From Thunnus maccoyii (Eukaryota > Chordata > Actinopteri > Scombriformes > Scombridae), in assembly GCF_910596095.1 (NCBI RefSeq), contig NC_056550.1, positions 14,172,001 through 14,236,000 on the forward strand: 64,000 nucleotides of DNA, given 5' to 3'. Made by a program: the position numbers and the translations under genes. Positions 46,860 to 61,300 of the stretch are shown here, one piece after another (positions within the stretch are counted from its first letter, which is position 1; each line of letters begins with the position of its first letter). The notes under the pieces are model-generated. The model was not told the DNA's origin. It was given only the letters and a program-made list of their open reading frames with translations, and made no database searches.

Positions 46860-49800
46860 TCAGCTGGTGAAAGTCTGGCACTGTGGCGTGGAGGACGCTG
46901 GAAGACATTTCACCGCTTTTACTGTCGTTTGATCCCTCTCTTCTTGATCTTCCTCTTCTGAACTCTCCTCACTTTCAGAGTGGTGGTTGCCGTTTGTTTT
47001 GGCGCCCCCTCCGTTTTGCGCTCGCCTGACGTTGGCAGAGGCTTTCTTGGTGGCGCTGACCTCATCGTCGTCGTCTTCCATCTCCTCGACAGGGCAGTTT
47101 GGATCTTCGTCTTGTCCGCTATCGCTGTCGTCTCCGTCTTGTTTCTCCTCACTGCTGCCCTTTTCTTTCCCCTTGTCAATCATAAATAGAGGCTGGGTCT
47201 TCTCAAGCGGAGTGGTATCCATTTCTTCATCTTGGCCCATGCTAGAGAAGATATATTGACATAGATTAGATTCATAAACCTGATCTTAAGTTTTATAAAA
47301 AGACAAAGCTTCAGACAGAAAAGAAAACTAGAAGCACCGCCTTGCAGTTGCCTCCACCAACTAGACAAGTTGCAGTTTACATCCATCTCTGTCCAGACTC
47401 ATATAATAGTTGTAGTAAAGACTTTGAAGGAATTTAATAAAAGGTATTAAGTGTATTTTTCTTGTATGTGTTGACATGCTCAGCCAATAAAGCTGATTCT
47501 GATCACAACTTTTATGTAAACAGTGTCACATCTCTTGTCAATCAGATGTATTTGTCTTTTTAATAACACAAAGTTGTAGTCATGACAGTCGACTATGCTT
47601 CAGATATGGATGTTGCTGCAAGGAAGTGACAAATTCTAAAATGTGGATGCTTCACACACACATCTTCAACCATGTCATAGTGAAGGTGACCTTTGACCTT
47701 TTGGATTTAAAATGTTATCACTTCATCATTTTATCCTATTAGACATTTGTGTGAAATTTTGTCATAATGAGCGTATGAATTCTTGAGTTATGGCCAAAAA
47801 CATGTTTTGTGAGGTCACAGCGACCTTGACATTTGACCACCAAATTCTAATCAGTTCATCCTTGAGTCCAAGTGGCCGTTTGTGCCAAATATGAAGAAAT
47901 CCTATCAAGGCGCTACTGAGACATCGCACTCATGAGAATGGGACAGATGGATAGATGGAGAACCCGCAAACATAATGCCTCCGGCCGCCGCTATCGTTGG
48001 CACGTAGACATAAAAAAACGTGGCAGCATGTCTGGTTTAAAGCTGAGAATACTGCTCAGAAGCAAACATTTGACCTTTTCCACTTCCTGGATTCCCATCA
48101 GACAACAACAAACACAACTACTACTGTGTGCGAGGCCCTGATAAGATCGACTTCATTCTTTGTAATGTTTGCCAAAAATAAACACTGGGACAGATTGCGA
48201 GACAAAACTCTGAATGCACTCTCTGCTCTGCTCGGTTTTGGACTGTGACACCCCTAAACCTCTCTCACCCTGATGGTGCTCCAGCCACTCTCATCTTCTG
48301 CCACATGTAGTTAAGGAACATGGACTTCTGCAGCAGATGGCCAATCCTCTGCATGTGTCTCTCTGTGGGAGAGAAAAGAGAAAACAGTTCAGATGGGTTC
48401 ATACTTACTTCTTTACAATACTGCCATTCTTACATCCACTTTGCCCATGTAAATTACAGTATAGTCTTTGTATGCCGCATTTCATGAACCGATACTTCCT
48501 CTTTCTTGTGTTCAGACTTAAAAATCCCGTTTGTCAAGTTCACCACATGCTCCAGTCAAAACCCTGTTGCCAGAGTCTTGACACAAACAACAAAATTTGA
48601 CTCCATAATATCTATCTTGTCCTCTTTATATTGGCTCTTAATTGTAATAATGTTATATGTGTATGAACTTTCTTACTGAACCTTGTATATCACCGTGTGC
48701 CCTCAAATCATGTGACACGCTTATCAATCAAAGGAGGTTAAAAAGACTTCTAAAAAAGCTTATTTGGCACCTGTTCAAGTTTTAGCTTTTGCCATCCATG
48801 CTGATGGTTGTTTTGTTATGTTCTTGATCCCAATGGCAATCCCAATTTATCATTCTTTTGTAATATTCAATCTTTTATTCCTGGCCATCATGGCAGGCAC
48901 AAATATTATTTTTCCTAATGATGGATTCATTCAATGTCTAAGGTTTGGGGAGGGGTGTTGCAGTATTCAGTGTTTTACAGTAATTTGGGCCTATAACTTT
49001 GATTTGACACATGACATTTGTGTCACTTAAACACACACGCGCACGCGCACATGGCCTCTGCTGACCTGTGTATGGGATGAGTCCTTCCAGGTGTGTGCGT
49101 GCACCCTGGTACTGCAGCAGCTCCTCGGGCGGCAGGTGTGTGAGGAGCACCCGGAGGACAGCCTGGGCATTCAGACAGTTCCTGGCGTTCGTGTTCCACA
49201 CCGCACAGAACCGCAGGAGCGACTCTGAGTGAGGTCGAAGCCGTGACAGGGTGGTGCAGGTGGAAAAGGGAGGGAAGGTAAGAAAAGAGTTGGTCTTTAT
49301 TATTTTCTCCGCTGACAGACATTCTCTCCACACCTTGTTGAAGGTTCATCTGGGCCGGATGCCAGTTTTGTGTTTGTAAGCAAGTTATTTCCTGCAGGCT
49401 TGTGAAATTCTCACAATTTTTTTTATTAACCATTGACCATAAATTTCATACACATAAAGCCAGAGCCATTCATGTGTTAAAATATGATATACATGTGTAC
49501 TTGACATCCAGCAGGCCTTTTTTTAAGACATACGTTTCAGAGATTAATCTGAATGTAAACTTGTCATCAATTTTAGAAGATTATTCATTTAAACTGTTCT
49601 CCTAGTTATTTCTGTACTTCATCATTAAAAAAAGGTTTAAGGATATCTTTTTGACTCTTACCTTTCTGATCCACGCGAAGTTTAAGCACCGTTTTCTCCA
49701 GCAGCTTGTGGCCATCCTCCACCTCACGGATTGCTAAGAACAACAGAGAGCAACTTATCAAGAACAAAGGAGTAGACAGTAAAGAGGGTTAACATGGGCG

Positions 49801-52800
49801 ATGTACATTTGTTCATATTAGAACTGTAATAATGATCACATATTATCATCACACGTAGATTACCAATTACTGAATTCACAGTGACGTGAGACGTGTCGTC
49901 ATAGATCATCATATGTTGCCCATGTAGAATAATGGAAGAAATGTTCATGAGACAGCAGCGTGCAGATACTTAATCTGATTTAGTCTGTAACAGTATATTC
50001 ATATGATTACATAACTGCACTATCGTGGTACTGCGGATGGTTGTGGGGTTCGGTTATTTGTGAAGGAACTATGTAGGAACCTGAGGAACCTGTTTATAAT
50101 CGTGTCCATATTGCTCTCCATATGAGCACGACTAGGTGTGATCGATACCACTTTGCATTGTCCGTACAGAACCGAGAATGAATAAAGCATTGTGGTTAAA
50201 CCTGCAATGTTTGACACGCTCTGAATGAGATGGATGCTGATTCATCCCCCTGCGGTGTAGCACATGAATGATGTCCCATCTAATTAATGTATAATTGCTG
50301 AAGCGTCAGCAGAGACGCAAACAGCAACAATCAGAACATAAATACCGTTTAATTGCCATTTAATTTGTAACTGAGGAATGTTGGGAGTATAGTATTCACA
50401 TTATAAACAGTCTTCTGCCACCTGCATTTGAGCCGCCATAGTACGATGGGACGTGATGTCCTGTTCAGCTTCCGATGAACAAAATCAGTCACTTGACTTT
50501 GTTTCGTAAAATAACATGCCTTTTCTTCAGTGTCAATGGAAAGGACAAAAGGGGATGACAAACAGATTTTTTGAGTCCACAGACAATCACGGTGCACGCA
50601 TCAATGCTTGTGTGACTCAACTCTTAAACCGGGCAGCCGCCCACGACGACAGATGACAGATTGACAAGAAGGACGTTTATCAAGATAACAGCAGATGAAA
50701 AGATGAAGGACAGAGATGGATTGGGTACCGAGGAATCCAATGTCTTCAGAACAACAAACACTACACAATAAATTAGGAACTTGTGTAGCATCAAAATGGT
50801 GAAAGTGATGAAAAACAGTTGGTGACAGGTCTGGTTAGAGAAAGTTTTAGCATGAAGTACCTTTGATAACAGTGAGCACAGTGTGAGGCTGGTCCAGAGA
50901 GATGGCGAGGCCCAGAGCCTTCAGATATTTCTTTTCATGGAGCAGGTTGGACAACTCCTGCTGCCTTCAGACACAAGAAACACACACATGTTCATACACA
51001 GGCAGACACGTACACATTTGTTACAACACCTGAATAATGATCCTTCATGTTTACTAAAAATACACACTGAAAATACACAACTCTACGATGACTAGAATAT
51101 GCTTACAAACACATTTATTGATTTGATAGATAGATACATCTACATACATTAAATGCACATAATCAATGATCTGAAACCTGAAATTCCCTCATGTTTATCA
51201 GAATATCAGAGCACAAACATGGCCTTTGCTAGGCCTGATCTGTGTGACCTAGTGAGCTCCACCTTAGCCTAACATAGTCTCTGAACATTTATCAGGCGAC
51301 AGACAGGCAGCAGGTCCGATCTGCGGCTGACTGATTCTTGCAGCATCTCTGACCTCCGACAAAAAGAGGAGGAGAGACTGTGTTTATCCGCCCCTCCAGA
51401 CGGAGGTCCTGTGACATTTGATCAATTTTAAGATAATGTTGTGCGTAACTTACTTGAGTATCTGATCCTCCTGCTTGGCCTGCTCCTCTGCTAGCTCCAC
51501 TTCAGTCACATCCTAGTGGTGGACAGAAGAAAACTTTTTTTTTTTTTTTTGCTATGATAATGTGTTGATCCCTGCAGGGGAAATTCTTCTTTTTCCTCCC
51601 ATCAAAGAGAGGTCAGAGTGAAAGCTCAGCTAAAATAACCAGCTAGATAAGATGTGGACTGAATATCTTGCTCAAGGGTACTTCAGCAGACTGGAAACTT
51701 GCTGTCACAAAGAGCCAAACCTTCCAGCTGACATTACTGGAGGGCAAATGCAAATACTGATCCCAGCACTGGGAGTACTGTCAAGTGATTACTGTACACT
51801 GTTTTTGAAATGTACCGATTTTTGAGCTGTTAAATACATTTTTTTGCCTTGATCTTCCTTTCATCAACCTGCCTTGTGTGTTTCAATCTTATTAACTTTT
51901 ACTTAGTGATTAAAAAACATCCAAACAACATTTATGAGCATTTTGCATCAAGCCAAAAACAATGTTGGAAAAATGATTTTCTGGACAGCAAGAACTCGTC
52001 CATTCAACAGGTGACTGTCAGTCCCATCACTTACCAGCCACACTGTGATGTTAGAGTCTGCTGACCCGGTCACCATCTTGTCATCTTTGCGGCTGGCGTG
52101 GAGACCCCACACTTTATCCTGGTGGGCATCCAGCGTCTTCACACACTCGTTGGTCTTTATGGTCCACAGTTTTACCAAACCGTCTGAGCCACTGAGGACG
52201 GAGCACAGTTGGGAGTGTTGGATTACAAATGTGTGTCAACAGGGAGACTTTTATTTAAAGACACTATAAGCTGCGTCCAGAATCCACACTACAAACAATG
52301 TATAGTGTACTCAAAACAGTCAGTATACAGACTGAAACACTACTTTCCCATCAACTATGAGGCCTGATTTTCTATAACAGTAATACACTTACTTTAAGGG
52401 CAGGTGTGTATGTGAATATATGTGTATACAGTATGTACTGTACGTATGTATGCATAGATATACCGGTATCTAGGTATAGTTTGTTGTTTATTTAAGAGAC
52501 GGGTCTATTTTATTTATTTATTTATTTATCTTTCCCTCTAAAGTGTGTGCTTTGTGTCTGGTTGGCACATATGTACCACTTTTGTTTATATGTGTAATGT
52601 GTTCTTTAAAAGAAAACCTAATAAAAAGTAAATAACAAAAAAAAAAACCCCACTCTCGCACAATGCAATGCGCAAAGGAAATGGAGGAACTTCTCACACC
52701 TGGAAAAATGTCAAAGTAATTATAGATGATGGTGACACAGCTCCAAGAACAAAAACTGTGTCTTTCTTAAAAAAAATTGTTGACAACATCATTCTAAAGT

Positions 52801-55278
52801 CATAGTTAGATTGCTTTGGCTCAGCACACTATAAAAGTAAACTGATTTCTTGTATACTACTAAAAACAGTATGCTATAAAGTATATAGTACATATCGTAT
52901 ACTATTAGAATGTACTATGGACTTGGGACGGAAGGTTTGCTTCAGTAAAACACCAAAACAACAGAAAAATGCTTTAATTCCTTTTAAATAGGATTAATAG
53001 GTCACTTGGGTCGGAAGCCTAATTTTCAAAGCATAGCTTTGGTTTCACATTCCTCAGTCTTACTGGAAAGCAAGCGTGACAAATGGTGGTTAGTCTCAGA
53101 CATCTAGCATGACAATTAGACGTTTGAGATAGCATGATAAGCATGCATAAGTGTATGAGAGCTTAGCTTTCCTGATCAACAGCACAATGTGACGTTGCTT
53201 TTTAAATCAGCTGGGAGGAGTTTTCAAATTAAGCCCGTCAATGCAAACCAGAATGAAGAGAGAGAAAAAAAAGATGTATTTTCAAATGTATCTGCAATAG
53301 CGTGTGCATTATTTTGTGCATGTACTTCTATGAAATATTCTGCATGAGAGGTAGGCGGGGTTACCTAGTGAGCAGCTGAGTGCCTCGACTCACAAAGATG
53401 ACCTTCAAAACTGATGCATCGTGCCCTTCAAATGTCTAAACAGAAGAAAAGAAATAAAAAAAACAATCACATCATTTCTACTTCACAGACAAAAACAATC
53501 TCTGTTCAAAATTACAGTCAGCTATGGGAAGAGAGCTAATTAACCTTAACTAACAACGTGTCTATTGTTATCTTAATATATATAATCATAATTACTCTGG
53601 TGCAACACCACAGAACATTTCCTGTTGAATTGAGAGATATTAGTAGTGTGTTAATATGACGTAAAGCTTTGCAAAAGGAGGACACTTATAAGAAATGGAA
53701 CTTGTATGCACTCAGTTATCCTTTCCAGTGATAAATGATACTCTGCACTCAAATGATACATGCACTCTTAATATCACAGCCCACCTTCAGGCAGCTGAAG
53801 TCTTGCAGGCTCCACAGTTTGGTGGTGCCGTCTGCAGAGGAGGTGGCCAGCACCTGGTCCACAGGAGAGAAGCAGACGGCCCAGACGCCGCGACGGTGGC
53901 CCCGAAACACCCCCAGCAGGCCCACGGTCCCCTCCCCCGCCAAGGACCACAGCTTGGCCGTGCGGTCCTGGGAGCCTGATGCCAGCAGCTTGTCATTGGG
54001 CGAGACTGCAACGCTATTGACATCCTAGACAAGCAGCCAGGGAGGGGATGAGGAAATGAGGATTAACTTTTGATCAGATTAACGGATTAACAGTTGATCA
54101 GATCCTAAGAAATATATAATTGTGAAGGAGGAAATTCAGTAGAAAAAAAAGGAGACAGTGCTGGGAAACTGATATTGAGAAATTGAAGGGTGGATCAGAA
54201 ATTGCAATTTCAAGAGAAACAGATGTTTAAAAATTCCCTTTCACTACATTGCCTCCAGTTTCACCTGACTGAAAAGTTTTTTGGAAACTGGAAACTGATT
54301 CACCTGTGTGTGCGTGCAAAAGAGAGAGAATACTCACAAAAACATATATATAAATGCTATACTGAGTTTTTTATTAATATATGCATCTGAGTTGGCTTTT
54401 CGGTATTATATATCAACAATCTAATGACCGGTCTCATCTACTTCTTTCTATACTTTGCAATTACAGGAACCTGTAAAGGTGAAAGGTTAGACAGACATAT
54501 TTTCCACTGGAGGAACTGGCTTTCTTGGCCTGGTTTCATATCTGATTTGCAGATATGTAACCAGACTTCTAACAGATCTTTAACATGTGTGTATTTGTAT
54601 AACAGGTTTGAGACAGGGAAGGTAAGGCTGTGACAGCAGTGCTGCAGGAGGAAAAGGAAACTAAGCATATTGTACATGTAACAGAGGATCTGCAGATCCA
54701 GCGAAAACAATTCAAATTTAAACTCACACTAAAATAAAGTATAGTGGCTTCTTGAAGTCTAATAAGTCAATTTCTAGCTGAAGAGAAGACTATTTGTGAG
54801 AATTCAGACATATTTCTGCTGCAAGTAAAAACACTGGTGAATGACTGCACCATTAGTCCAAATGCACTGACAAAGATTATCGGGGCTATATGCTAATAGG
54901 CAGAAAGAAGTTGTGAGAGCAGCGACACCTTTTGAGAGAGAACAATGGCATGAGGTGTCAATACCCCTTCTTCAAATGACAGAAAAAGCTGTCAAAGAGG
55001 GTGATAGTGCTGATGAAAGAAACCAGGAAGTCTGAAAAGCGAAAGCCCGTTATTGGAATCATTTGGACAGGATATTTGCTCCATTGCTGCTTCTGTTCTC
55101 AAATGACAGCATGAATACAAAACAAAACAATTTGACCGCAAGGCACAAATATTAACCAGGGCCAGCTGTATGGGAGACTACACTGAGACCCTCAATCAAA
55201 CCAAAATGTTATAGTCATTTGATAACATAACCATGAAGAGGAGTGGTGAAAACATCTGCCATGTGTAATAATGGACAT

Positions 55279-55358
<80 letters not shown>

Positions 55359-58300
55359 CTGAAGGTTAGAACATTTTTTGTAAAGTTTTTCCTGTTCATA
55401 CTAAAATCTGGCATTGCTCGGTCTGCATTTGGTGAGATGGAAATTTTTCTCTCTTCTCAGATTTGAAAAGAAGTACATTAATGGAGGATATTAAATGCTT
55501 GTGAAAGTTCCTTTTTGAGATTGAACAATAAAAAGGTTAAAGTACAGATGTTTGCTTTCTTTGTTTCGGTGTTAACGTTCAACCAAAGCAGAGCTTTTAT
55601 AACATACAGACAAAAGCTTTTCAACTAGAGGAGGAAGCATTTCTCAGGTGAAATCCAATGAAAGATCTGCAGACACACCCTGAACGTTTGGCTGAGCTCT
55701 TAGTTTGCCATCTTATGCTATGATTTGGGTTTGGTTTGCAGCTGATTGATCACTGATTGAAAGCTTATCTCTGACATGCTTTCTTATAAAGGATTAATGC
55801 AGAATTTATCTTTGGGACATTCAAACATTGCTGTGAATCATTCTTTCTCATCATCTTTACTCTACAAAACTAGTGATTTCCATTTAACACAAAACTATTT
55901 AACACATTTTTGTGTGTACTGTATATATATGGCTTCTTTTGCGCATGCTATCAACTGCACATGGTTGCAGTTTTTTGTTCCTGGTGAACTGTGTGCAGTT
56001 TTTTCCTTCTTGTACCTTATCGTGTGCCTTCTCTGTGGCGCGGGCGGTCAGCTGATGTATATCTGCTCCTGCCATAGACAAGTCTGCAGGGAGATCCCAC
56101 ACCTTTACAGTACAGTCCTGACTACCAGACACGATGAAAGATGCCTTCATCCTGGACATAAAAAGATGGAGCATCATTATTGTCACATAGATGTACAGAA
56201 ACACACTGATTTCCTTTGTATTTAGGAACAATTTGATCTTTTTTCAAGTTTTACCAAGTGAATCTATAATATGTGTCCCTACACGGGATAATAAAACACA
56301 CGTGTGACTGCAGGAAAGTGAAGTGTTACCTGGAGCAGGTGATGGAGCCCACAACATTAGTGTGGCTGGAGCCGTGGGCCACGCAGTGAACCTGCCCACT
56401 GTCACTGTCCATCTGCCACACACGCACTGACCTGTCCTGAAGACAAACACAGAACATACTAATGTTATTGTTGGCATAAATGTGGCTTAATAATCTCTAA
56501 TATTTATAGAATGGCTTCTCTTGATCGTGTCCATGTGTTGATATTTATGGTTTTGCATTGAAACCGGAACATCTGCATGAGCCACCTGTCTAAACATAGT
56601 TCAATGTACATATTTATTGTTTCCTTGTCTGCAGTGTGCTCACCTTCGCACAGCTTGCAAATAGAAAGCCCTTTTTGAACACGTCCAGTGAGAGGACAGT
56701 ATCTGTGGAAGATAAAAAGATAAACATAGTAGAGTGTGCCAGGAAAGATAAGCAGTTATCAGACCTGCTCACCAACATTTTTTTTATTTCTAACCTCTTC
56801 CACTCCCCCCTCCCTACCATCGACACATTTTTTGTTCTTTTTTGGGAAGGGCAGGGGATGTTTAAGGGGAGATAACAGGTCAACAGTATATGTCACATAG
56901 AAGTGGTATACATCATGAAGATTAATTTGAGGTGCAGCTCAGCACTGTGTGTCAAGTTTTACTAGTCATAAATCTGTAATGAGCATTGTGTTTTGGTTAG
57001 ACGCATATTTAAATTTTGAAAGTTTAGAGTATGTAACGGTTTAGAACATTATGATGGCCATTCCCATGATCAATTATGTCTCATAAGTTGTTGAAGCAAT
57101 TTTTGGGTTGATACCATTTATTACACAGATTTGGTGTAAAATTGAACCATTTTTGGCCAATCGAGAATTGATAAAAATGGTCAAAAATCCCTCCAAAATA
57201 CCATATTGCGACACCAAGACTTTGAGGAACACCACAGAAAAATTCATGCTGTGATTTAGTATCAAAAACCTTTGACATTTGGAGATTTCTGTAAGAATTG
57301 CATTTTTCAGCATTTTTTGGATGGCGAGTACTTCTGTTCTGGTAATTCCTCAGAAACCCCCTAATTGTCAATATACCTAGAAGAGCCATACATCCCCTGA
57401 TTGCTCTAGGTCTCTAGTTTGTGGTTGCAAAGTTTCATGAGGATGTGACTGTCCTTGAGGTCACAATAGGTCATTTTATACAGTGAGGTCAAGTGTTAAA
57501 AAATGGTCTCACTACAATGAAATGGCTACTATGGGAATTAACATCATCACACATGAATACATTTGGGCTCATTGAATCCACAAGAGTCTCAGCTTTCCAG
57601 TCATACTAAATTTATGCAATTCCAAAACTGTTTAGGGACCCCAGTATGCAGAAATATTCAAATACACCATTTTTAGAATAGGTGAAAATAACACATTTAT
57701 ACTGCATGCAAAAAACTGCATGATTTTTGCCTAAAACTGCTTGGGATTAGCATAAAGTGGGCATGTCTGTAAAGGGAAGACTCGTGGGAACCCATAGAAC
57801 CCATTTTTATTCAGATATCTTGAGGTGAGAGGTCAAGGGACCCCTTTGAAAATGGCCATGCCAGTTTTTCGCTCGCCAAAATTTAGCCTAACTTTGGAGC
57901 GTTATTTATTCCCCTTACCAACAAGTTAGGATGACATGGTTGGTACCAATGGATGCCTTAGGTCTTCTAGTTTCAAGTGATCTTCACTCTGGCTTTAAAA
58001 CTTTAAACCCACTACAGCCTCTGAAAGACAGTAATGTTGGCCGAGGCGCTGGCGTCCTTGTGGAGTTTAAGAGGTTAATCATAAACCCTGACTGTCTAGC
58101 ATCTGAATTCTTTGGATTTTAGTTGCACTAATGACAACTTTCATTTTCACTAATTCTGCCATCATTTATGGAGCCTGTCTTCAACCTTTAATAAGTGTTT
58201 TTAATTTATTAGTTGAGTGGTATGAAAGCTTTATATTATTCCATTACCTTAAAATTACACTACACTATATAATCAAAAATATTTAGAAATGAATTTTCCA

Positions 58301-61300
58301 TTTATTCAATTGCCTTTTGGATTGTGAAGCACTGTGCAAGTTTACTCTACAAATAAAAAGGTTATTATTATTATTATTATTATTATTCACTTTATGATAA
58401 AAAACAGACAGCACACTAACTAACATTTTTCAGCTTTTTTTTTTCCCCTCACAGATTTTCATTTCCAGTCACTCATTTATTTCCAGTCATTGAGAAACTA
58501 CTGCAACTTTTAGAAACAACAGTCAACATTGCAAAAATAGACCTAAATATGCCTGTTTTACCAATATTACTAGTTAGGTGAGGTTGACATGTGTTTAGAA
58601 AAGTTGCACAAGTGCATTTCTTTAGGACAACACGTCCTCACTCTAGCAACACAGACTACCATAGATAACTTTCAGCTCTTCTGCAAAATTAATAAACACA
58701 CTAGTATGTGTCACACATAGGTATAAACATACACCTGCTGCCCTCTGCTGGCGACTGACCTGTGTGTCCGTAGAGGATCTGGCAGCTGTTGGTGAGCAGC
58801 TCAAACACCTTGATCTGGCAGCTGTTAGTGGCCACCACGATGTGGCTGTCACCTTTACCCAGAAACTTCACGTCCAGCACCTCGTCGCTGTAACCCACAA
58901 ACTGCAAGGGGAGGATGGAGAGGGGGAGCAAACAGAGAAACAACGTTAAAAATGACTTACTAATATATACTGGCACATATATTGGCAGTCTGACAACAAT
59001 AAATATTAGCACTGGTACTGGTACAGGTTTCTTCCCAGTACCCACCTGTTGCTGTGTGGTGAGACCGGGCAGCTGGTAGAGCAGTATGTTGTGCTCTGCA
59101 GTGACTGTGGCCAGTCTGGAGGAGGCAGGCAGGTGAAGCAGGTACACTAAGCTGCGGGGGTCGTCGTCCTTTTCTTCCTCGTCCTCAGAGATGGGGCTGA
59201 GGGTGGAGGGGAGGGTCTGGGTGTAGACACAGCGCGCCGTGCTGGCCTCCCACACTCTCAACACACCTGCAGTGAGGAAGGGAGAAGAGGTGAGTGACAG
59301 AAAGTGAGCGAACACAGATTCAGTTCTCGAGACGGTGCAGGAGCCAAACCTTTGCTGCCAGCTGTGATGAAATGTAAGTCTTTGCTCTTTACTCCGATCT
59401 GAGAGAAGTCCTGTTTCTGAGGCAGCAGCACAACACCCTCCACAGCCTGGACACAAAGGCAACACACGGAAATGAACAAATGTAGCTGCAGCGCATGATG
59501 ACTGAATGAAGATTTGGTCTGTTAGGATGATGTTCAAATAATACATTAGCATCCATTAGCGATTTACCTCATAGACCGGTACAGTTCTCTTGGCTTTCTG
59601 GCTCTTCAGATCCCACACTGTGCAGATCTTATCTCTGCCAGAACTACAAATAAAGATTAGCACACAGTTACAGGCATGAAAAAGTAAAACACACAACATT
59701 AGAGACCCAGAAAATGCCAAATGCTCAAGATTTGATTTAACACAACTTTGATGTACCCATCCACTGAGTGGCTGATTTTACAGTACCTGATCATGGTGCC
59801 GCCATCTGCGCTGAAACTGAGAGACGTGACAGCGCTGTAGTGGCTCTGCAGCACACACACACACTGGCTGGAGCGCAAGTCCCACAGCCGAATGCCGCAG
59901 TCCAGAGACGAGGAGAATAGCTGCAGTCTGTTGATATCTGGGTGAAACTCGACCAGGCTGCAGACACACACAAGGATGATTATATATATTACATTATTTT
60001 ACATATGTTACAGATTTATTACAAATCCTCTGATCATGCCAAATTCAACCAAAAGCCATTCTCTCATATCCTTCATGCCCTCCATCTGGTTGTTCAATGT
60101 ACTATATAGAGACTATAATGTGTTTGATGGTGACTAATAAATATGTATGATTAATCTACTGTCTTATTTGAAATAAAGGCCATTGTATGTGCAATCCTGG
60201 TGTATTCTGGAAATGTCCTGCAACATGGCAGCACCTGTGACATTCAAACTGACTGTAAACCTGTTACACTGGTTGAATTAGAGCAGCTCTGTTCATGAAA
60301 CACTCAGTTGTTTCTTCAGCTCAATAAGGCTGCAGGAATAGGACTGGGTATCAAACCTTAATACTTTTTTTAATACAGACAACAACGTGTCCATAACAAA
60401 GGCATCGAATGTCTGGACAGATACGTAATCTATCTGTTCTTTGATCATATAGTTCCTGATTTAAAATTAAATTTTATCCAATTTTAAACTAAATAAAAAA
60501 GTGCTTTTATCTAGAAACTATTTTTACCAGTTCACTGCCATTTCTTGATTTTATACACTACTGCTCAATCTTACAGGATCACAATTATTAAGATGGTAAC
60601 GGTGTAAGTGGTTATGGTAATGATAATTGTTGTTATACAAACACACACACTACTGTTTTACTTATATTTTTAATAGTTTACTATTGTACTTCTTTCCTCT
60701 TTTAAAATATATCTTAATGTTTTACCAATTTAAACAGTCACTGATTTTCTTTATTTAATCTGTTAAGCACTTTTAGCAGCATTTTGTGTATGAGAGGAGC
60801 TACATAAACAAAGTTTATTATTATCATTATTATATTAACTCAAGTATTGTATATGCAAACAATACCCCGGCCTGTCCAGGAGTGACTCACTAATCTTATC
60901 CCTTGGCTGATTGTAGTGTAGTAGTGTAATTTAGTTAAACCAAAAAACAGCTTCTGTACATGCACATTATTCACAGCATTTCTAGTTCATAGATATCTTG
61001 ACTTACTGCACAACACCGGATGACCCTTTAAGGTTGTGGGTGCAGTACTGCTTCACCACATCCCAAAGCTTTATAGTGCCGTCACAGCCACCTGCAAAAC
61101 AACAAGAAGACAAACTCTGCAAACTGTGTAATGTCCATGTAGCAGAATCACACAGAAACAAGCGCCATGAAAGTCTAAACTGATTGTCATTAGTTGTGTG
61201 CTGGCTGACCTGTGGCCAGGAGCGTGGAGGTGGAGTCAAAGGTCATGCTGGCTACTGGCACAGTGTGAATGGCCCTCCAGGAGCGCGTACACTGAGCTTG

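Noticed and set aside
52268-52925. Possible further MITE in the tbl3 intron (GCGTCCAGAAT... and AGTATACTA-type repeats)
   Set aside because: The internal AGTATAC/GTATACT repeats are suggestive, but I could not find convincing matching termini or a target duplication.
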